Shown one piece after another: positions 14,187-17,428 of a stretch of DNA of 17,428 bases. The DNA is from Bacillus sp. X1(2014). Its GTDB lineage: Bacteria; Bacillota; Bacilli; Bacillales_B; DSM-18226. The notes below the pieces were generated by a model, which was given only the letters and a program-made list of their open reading frames with translations, was not told where the DNA came from and searched no databases. The stretch lies in the NCBI RefSeq assembly GCF_007678255.1, contig NZ_VEED01000037.1, positions 1 to 17,428 on the forward strand, written 5' to 3'. The position numbers were made by a program, and so were the translations under genes. Each line of letters starts with the position of its first letter. The stretch's first letter is position 1.

Positions 14187-14243
14187 ACTAAAGCACCCGT
14201 TAGTTGAACAAGAGCAGCCTATTTCTATGAAGAAAGCTGTTCT
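14187..14243 (-). repeat. Dispersed repeat, copy M, with a hairpin
   Basis: Plus GCACCCGTTAGTTGAACAAGA (14193 onward) is the family flank. Next to it AGAGCAGC (14211-14218) pairs with GCTGTTCT (14236-14243) with one mismatch, forming a hairpin 34 bases past the stop of the TrmB-type gene. The usual T-tract is weak, and the order of flank and hairpin is reversed relative to the other copies. Confidence 0.5.
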
Positions 14244-14277
14244 TCTTATGTTATATAAAACAGACAATAGTACCAAT

Positions 14278-15105
14278 TTATTTTACATAATGTTTTTTAA
14301 AATCTGGGTGAATAGAGAATTTATGGCGTAAATGCACGAGGTTTTCCCCAAAACTTTCCTCTAAAAGTTCTCTATGTTTCTCCATAATTTCCATGAGATA
14401 CAAATCATGAATCATGACTTCTGTAATTGGCATGACTAAACCTACATGCCTTGTCCATGCTGCGCGACTATCTTTCCCCAGCGAGACAATACCTGCTACT
14501 ACTTCTGAATCATCTGCACTAATAACAATCCATCGTCCACCATACTCTTCTGTAATTTCATGACCCATATAATGAAGGTAAGCATTAGCAAAATCAGTGG
14601 CGATTTCCCCATAAGCAATAATTGTTACGTTGACCCCTCTTTTTGCTGCCTGCCTTAGTTCAGGCTCCAATTCTTCGAATTCCTCTTTCCATACCTCTAA
14701 GAGAATTCTTTTTTTTGCAGATAATATACAATCTTTTACCTTATCGAGTATTTCATTGCGTCCCGTGATATTCCAGATATTTTCACGGTCATTTGCAGAA
14801 CGTTCAAACTCCGCTAATGATTTTTCTGCCAGTTCAAAATTCTCTTCCGCTTCCCTTCGGCGGTTTTTAATTAGCTCCTTTGCAGGAACAGGAGTATACT
14901 GTGGCGTGTTTCCAGGACTAACCAGAATATCTCCTCGTATGACGAGACTATCTAGAACTTCATATATTCTTGAACGTGGTACACCAGAATTTTTCGCTAC
15001 TGCATATCCAGTTAATGGAGATTCCTCCAATAAGGCAAGATATGCTTTCGCTTCATATTCGGTAAAATTTAGATTCTTTAATGTTTCAAAAATCATTTCT
15101 TTCAT
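14278..15105 (-). CDS. TrmB-family transcriptional regulator
   Basis: This 275-residue protein matches the bacterial TrmB family. The N-terminal winged helix (about 1-75) reads NLNFTEYEAKAYLALLEESPLTG then VPRSRIYEVLDSLVIRGDI; a short coiled coil follows (about 80-105) and a C-terminal effector domain with ILLEVWKEEFEELEPELRQA and VVAGIVSLGKDSRAAWT. Archaeal members sense sugars; the ligand here is unknown. GGAGGG precedes ATG 15105 closely; the second ATG, nine bases in, is an alternative. It is divergent from an exporter gene, with one operator over each promoter, so it probably represses both itself and the exporter until the exported compound or an analogue binds. Confidence 0.88.
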   Translation of the reverse strand: MKEMIFETLKNLNFTEYEAKAYLALLEESPLTGYAVAKNSGVPRSRIYEVLDSLVIRGDILVSPGNTPQYTPVPAKELIKNRRREAEENFELAEKSLAEFERSANDRENIWNITGRNEILDKVKDCILSAKKRILLEVWKEEFEELEPELRQAAKRGVNVTIIAYGEIATDFANAYLHYMGHEITEEYGGRWIVISADDSEVVAGIVSLGKDSRAAWTRHVGLVMPITEVMIHDLYLMEIMEKHRELLEESFGENLVHLRHKFSIHPDFKKHYVK

Positions 15106-15124
15106 AAACCCTCCAATATTATAT

Positions 15125-15222
15125 TAGTCGCTACCTTAGTAACTAATATTTTATCAAAATCTGTTGATTATTTCCAAATTCCTCTGCTATACTCATATAA
15201 GTAGTTACTTTGGTAGTCACTA
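15125..15222. promoter_or_regulatory. Paired operators on opposed promoters
   Basis: Two 21-bp sites fit TAGTNAC-N7-GTNACTA: 15125-15145 (left half slightly degenerate, TAGTCGC) and 15202-15222. They face in opposite directions. Plus promoter for the exporter: TTGATT (15164-15169), 18 bases, TATACT (15188-15193), with the second operator just downstream. Minus promoter for the regulator: TTGGAA (15177-15172), 18 bases, TAAAAT (15153-15148), with the first operator just downstream. The mirror layout fits repression of both genes by the local TrmB protein. Confidence 0.78.
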
Positions 15223-15246
15223 TTAAAAAAGGAAGGGAGAAACAAC

Positions 15247-15876
15247 ATGGATAGTTTACTAACATACATTTCAATTGCTGCAATGATGGTTGTTATACCA
15301 GGAGCAGACACTATGCTCCTGGTGAAAAACACGCTCAGCTATGGTCCAAAAGCTGGACGTTATACGGTTCTCGGAATGGCATCAGGACTTTCTTTTTGGA
15401 CGCTTATTGCTATTCTTGGATTATCTGTTGTCATTGCAAAGTCTGTAATTCTTTTTAGTACAATCAAATATTTGGGAGCTGCTTACTTAATTTATTTGGG
15501 TATAAAAAGTTTTTTTGCTAAAAGTGTGTTTTCTTTAGAGGAAATTAAAGCACAAGCGAATGCACCTGCCAATTCTTCAAGTCGGCATACTAAAGAGTCC
15601 TTTATGCAAGCATTACTTAGTAATGTTCTTAATCCAAAGACTGTTTTGGTTTATATAACTATCATGCCTCAATTTATCGATTTGAACGGAAATGTAAATC
15701 AGCAATTGATTGTGTTAGCATCAATCCTTACTTTACTTGCTGTATTGTGGTTTCTAACCCTTGTTTATGTAATTGATTACGCAAAAAAATGGCTGAATAA
15801 CTCCAAATTCCAGAAAGTATTCCAAAAATCAACTGGCTTAATGTTAGTAGGTTTTGGCATTAAAACAGGGATTTAA
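15247..15876 (+). CDS. LysE/RhtB-family exporter
   Basis: This 209-residue membrane protein has the length and motif order of the LysE/RhtB amino-acid exporter family: VVIPGADTMLLVKNTLSYGPKAG near 14-37, GMASGLSFWT near 43-52, KYLGAAYLIYLGIK near 74-87 and LLSNVLNPKTVLVY near 122-135, with about six hydrophobic segments. It carries amino acids or small metabolites out of the cell by proton exchange; the substrate here is unknown. GGAAGGGA lies ahead of ATG 15247. Divergent from the TrmB regulator with operators on both promoters, and followed by a strong terminator, so it is a single-gene unit. Confidence 0.92.
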   Translation: MDSLLTYISIAAMMVVIPGADTMLLVKNTLSYGPKAGRYTVLGMASGLSFWTLIAILGLSVVIAKSVILFSTIKYLGAAYLIYLGIKSFFAKSVFSLEEIKAQANAPANSSSRHTKESFMQALLSNVLNPKTVLVYITIMPQFIDLNGNVNQQLIVLASILTLLAVLWFLTLVYVIDYAKKWLNNSKFQKVFQKSTGLMLVGFGIKTGI

Positions 15877-15910
15877 ACTTCATTTATTAACACTCCAAAT
15901 TCAACTTTCT

Positions 15911-15940
15911 CCGTTCAGACAACTGAACGGTTTTTCTCTT
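15911..15940 (+). terminator. Intrinsic terminator of the exporter gene
   Basis: CCGTTCAG (15911-15918) and CTGAACGG (15923-15930) form a perfect 8-bp stem with an ACAA loop, followed by TTTTTCTCTTTTG. Confidence 0.92.
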
Positions 15941-15950
15941 TTGTCCTCAT

Positions 15951-16019
15951 TTACTTCAATCTACCTAATAGTTTCCTTACATCCACTTCAACTTCTAATA
16001 TTCCTTTTCTTTTGGTCAT
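15951..16019 (-). CDS. 22-codon ORF with strong ribosome site (leader peptide candidate)
   Basis: A minus-strand ORF of 22 codons begins MTKRKGILEVEV and ends LLGRLK. GGAGG lies 9 bases before its ATG (16033-16029 to 16019), ideal for Bacillus. The peptide is basic at both ends. The ribosome site is in the right arm of a long inverted repeat (16029-16117), so translation could be gated by RNA folding. It sits downstream of the tRNA cluster on the same strand. It may be a leader peptide, a relic of a mobile element's gene, or chance; I recognise no family. Confidence 0.35.
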   Translation of the reverse strand: MTKRKGILEVEVDVRKLLGRLK

Positions 16020-16028
16020 AACAAAAAA

Positions 16029-16117
16029 CCTCCTATATCGTAAGTACTAAAGTCAATAATCGGTGTAATTACTTACATGACCGTTATACTGACCGTTTGA
16101 CTAAACGATATAAGAGG
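16029..16117 (-). promoter_or_regulatory. Structured region: nested inverted repeat downstream of tRNAs
   Basis: In minus sense CCTCTTATATCGT (16117-16105) pairs with ACGATATAGGAGG (16041-16029), 12 of 13 positions, and the next parts AGTCAA (16102-16097) and TTGACT (16056-16051) also pair. The loop holds ACGGTCA twice and a GTAATTAC palindrome. The right arm holds the ribosome site of the 22-codon ORF and is followed by TTTTTT. It might be a terminator for the tRNA transcript or a translation-masking leader. Confidence 0.5.
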
Positions 16118-16149
16118 TTGAAAAATGCCAGATATTCAAAAGTTTTATA

Positions 16150-16223
16150 CGCGCCTTAGAGGATTCGAACCTCTGACCCTACGCTTAGAAGGCGTATGCT
16201 CTATCCAGCTGAGCTAAAGGCGC
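16150..16223 (-). tRNA. tRNA-Arg (TCT)
   Basis: Cloverleaf: acceptor GCGCCTT/AAGGCGC, anticodon loop CTTCTAA giving TCT, T-arm AGAGGTTCGAATCCTCT, discriminator G. No CCA is encoded (GTAT follows). It is the last gene of the minus-strand cluster. Confidence 0.95.
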
Positions 16224-16228
16224 ATTTA

Positions 16229-16303
16229 TGGCTCCGCAGGTAGGACTCGAACCTACGACCGATCGGTTAACAGCCGATAGCTCTACCACTGAGCTACTGC
16301 GGA
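16229..16303 (-). tRNA. tRNA-Asn (GTT)
   Basis: Acceptor TCCGCAG/CTGCGGA, anticodon loop CTGTTAA giving GTT, T-loop TTCGAGT. Encoded CCA follows discriminator G. Confidence 0.96.
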
Positions 16304-16309
16304 ATAATA

Positions 16310-16386
<77 letters not shown>

Positions 16387-16395
16387 ATATTTATG

Positions 16396-16469
16396 TGGAG
16401 CGGGTGATGAGAATCGAACTCACAACATCAGCTTGGAAGGCTGAGGTTTTACCACTAAACTACACCCGC
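16396..16469 (-). tRNA. tRNA-Gly (TCC)
   Basis: Acceptor GCGGGTG/CACCCGC, anticodon loop CTTCCAA giving TCC, T-loop TTCGATT. CCA is encoded after discriminator T. Confidence 0.95.
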
Positions 16470-16480
16470 ATTTCTTAAAT

Positions 16481-16554
16481 TGGAGGCAACACCCGGACTT
16501 GAACCGGGGATAAAGGTTTTGCAGACCTCGGCCTTACCACTTGGCTATGCTGCC
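16481..16554 (-). tRNA. tRNA-Cys (GCA)
   Basis: Acceptor GGCAGCA/TGTTGCC with one wobble pair, anticodon loop CTGCAAA giving GCA, T-loop TTCAAGT. CCA encoded. Confidence 0.95.
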
Positions 16555-16562
16555 TTTAAGTA

Positions 16563-16637
16563 TGGCTGGGCTAGCTGGATTTGAACCAACGCATGTCGCA
16601 GTCAAAGTGCGATGCCTTACCGCTTGGCTATAGCCCA
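16563..16637 (-). tRNA. tRNA-Gln (TTG)
   Basis: Acceptor TGGGCTA/TAGCCCA, anticodon loop CTTTGAC giving TTG, T-loop TTCAAAT. CCA encoded. Confidence 0.96.
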
Positions 16638-16654
16638 ATAATTTATAAAATAAA

Positions 16655-16731
16655 TGGGGCGGCTGATGGGAATCGAACCCACGAATGTCGGAACCACAAT
16701 CCGATGCGTTAACCACTTCGCCACAACCGCC
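16655..16731 (-). tRNA. tRNA-His (GTG)
   Basis: Anticodon loop TTGTGGT giving GTG, acceptor GGCGGTT/AGCCGCC with the 5'-most G as the extra G-1 that pairs with the C discriminator, the histidine identity element. CCA encoded. Confidence 0.96.
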
Positions 16732-16745
16732 ATTATAAAATTATT

Positions 16746-16819
16746 TGGCAGGGGTAGTAGGAATTGAACCCACACCAAAGGTTTTGGAGACCTTCGTTCT
16801 ACCTTTAAACTATACCCCT
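16746..16819 (-). tRNA. tRNA-Trp (CCA)
   Basis: Acceptor AGGGGTA/TACCCCT, anticodon loop CTCCAAA giving CCA, discriminator G, 3' CCA encoded. Confidence 0.96.
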
Positions 16820-16824
16820 ATAGA

Positions 16825-16909
16825 TGGTGGAGGGGGACGGATTCGAACCGCCGAACCCTGAGGGAGCGGATTTACAGTCCGCCGCGTTTAGCCACTTCGC
16901 TACCCCTCC
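16825..16909 (-). tRNA. tRNA-Tyr (GTA)
   Basis: Acceptor GGAGGGG/CCCCTCC, anticodon loop CTGTAAA giving GTA, and a long class II variable arm as expected for bacterial tyrosine tRNA. CCA encoded. Confidence 0.96.
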
Positions 16910-16920
16910 ATATAAAAAGG

Positions 16921-16993
16921 TGGCTCAGGACGGAATCGAACCGCCGACACAAGGATTTTCAGTCCTTTGCTCTACCAACTGAGCTACTGAGCC
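16921..16993 (-). tRNA. tRNA-Phe (GAA)
   Basis: Acceptor GGCTCAG/CTGAGCC, anticodon loop CTGAAAA giving GAA. The discriminator A is followed by CCT, so the encoded CCA seems to have mutated and must be added by the CCA enzyme. Confidence 0.96.
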
Positions 16994-17039
16994 ACACAAA
17001 ATCTATATCAACAGCAGTTACCTACTGGGGATAAAAGTA

Positions 17040-17113
17040 CGGTCCGGACGGGACTCGAACCCGCGACCTCCTGCGTGACAGGCAGGCATTCTAACCAACT
17101 GAACTACCGGACC
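17040..17113 (-). tRNA. tRNA-Asp (GTC)
   Basis: Acceptor GGTCCGG/CCGGACC, anticodon loop CTGTCAC giving GTC, discriminator G followed by TAC; no encoded CCA. The 46-bp gap to tRNA-Phe is longer than most spacers in the cluster. Confidence 0.96.
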
Positions 17114-17116
17114 ATA

Positions 17117-17190
<74 letters not shown>

Positions 17191-17258
17191 ATAATAGAAA
17201 TTAATTAAATTTGGAGAATGCTCCCCGATTTATTACTGACCGCCCCGATTTCAGAAAG

Positions 17259-17334
17259 CTTATTCAAGCAGCGGCTCAATCGTTGCGCTGTAGATCATTC
17301 GAAGAAGCATATTCGAACGTGCTCCACCCCGCGA
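17259..17334 (-). other. Spacer with duplicated tRNA-fMet 5' end and a dispersed motif
   Basis: GCTCCACCCCGCGA at 17321-17334 repeats 17178-17191, the first 13 bases of tRNA-fMet plus one upstream base; beyond that the sequence is unrelated and no cloverleaf can form. To its left, CTTATTCAAG...ATCGTTG (17259-17285) resembles the motif at 13714-13740 next to repeat copy L. The spacer looks like a scar of insertion or unequal exchange. Confidence 0.6.
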
Positions 17335-17354
17335 CAATAATGAGTTAAAATTTA

Positions 17355-17428
17355 TGGAGGAGGAAGAGGGATTCGAACCCCCGCGCGGTATGACCCGCCT
17401 GTCGGTTTTCAAGACCGATCCCTTCAGC
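17355..17428 (-). tRNA. tRNA-Ser (TGA), partial
   Basis: Anticodon loop CTTGAAA giving TGA, long variable arm, T-loop TTCGAAT, 3' TCCA encoded. The 5' end (acceptor and part of the D arm) lies beyond the window. Confidence 0.92.

Noticed and set aside
3746..14250. CRISPR array from the recurring GCACCCGTTAG units
   Set aside because: Spacing is hundreds of bases with genes in between, the units vary, and no cas gene is present.
14630..15127. 165-codon plus-strand frame opposite the TrmB gene
   Set aside because: Serine- and phenylalanine-rich shadow translation of a well-supported gene on the other strand.

Overview
The window looks like chromosome from a low-GC member of the Bacillaceae. 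Supporting signs are AT-rich coding sequence, strong GGAGG-type ribosome binding sites, GTG and TTG starts, a perfect Bacillus-type Zur box, and a dense tRNA cluster with Bacillus-like tRNAs. The genus cannot be fixed from the sequence alone.

Region 1 (about 200-2490) is a foreign-looking GC-rich island. It holds an antibiotic-biosynthesis-monooxygenase (ABM) domain protein, a zinc-free quinone-oxidoreductase-like MDR enzyme, and a divergent TetR repressor. Three palindromes of one type (GGARCANNGYTCC) fill the control region. A truncated ORF lies beyond the ABM gene. The likely role is detoxification of a quinone or other electrophile under TetR control.

Region 2 (about 2500-6250) is a run of unrelated single genes, all on the minus strand. 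They are an exported protein, a small Zn-ribbon protein, two small membrane proteins, a HAD phosphatase and an unknown protein. A copy of one dispersed repeat separates each from the next. In minus-strand sense the fuller copies have a conserved CTAACGGGTGC flank, a hairpin that differs between copies, a T-tract, and a second flank CTAACGGGGCAG. They are therefore intrinsic terminators inside direct-repeat flanks, and the region resembles an integrase-free cassette array. Further copies lie at both ends of the window's first gene, near 9700-9890, and near 13750 and 14200.

Region 3 (6316-9435) is a zinc locus. A ZnuA-type lipoprotein diverges from a COG0701 permease plus a DUF1980/TIGR03943 protein. 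One perfect and one imperfect Zur box lie between them, and all three proteins carry His- or Cys-rich stretches. No znuB or znuC is present.

Region 4 (9966-13378) is a minus-strand operon: OmpR-type response regulator, histidine kinase, BcrA-like ABC ATPase, ABC-2 permease. It resembles peptide-antibiotic sensing and resistance modules. Direct TTAAGA-type repeats at an 11-bp period precede the ATPase.

Region 5 (13870-15935) holds a small membrane protein and a divergent TrmB-type regulator / LysE-type exporter pair. Two 21-bp operators sit symmetrically on two opposed promoters.

Region 6 (15950-17428) has a structured leader with a 22-codon ORF, then a minus-strand tRNA cluster. In transcription order this is Ser, fMet, Asp, Phe, Tyr, Trp, His, Gln, Cys, Gly, Ile, Asn, Arg, with a duplicated fragment of the initiator tRNA 5' end between Ser and fMet. 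The Ser gene runs off the window.
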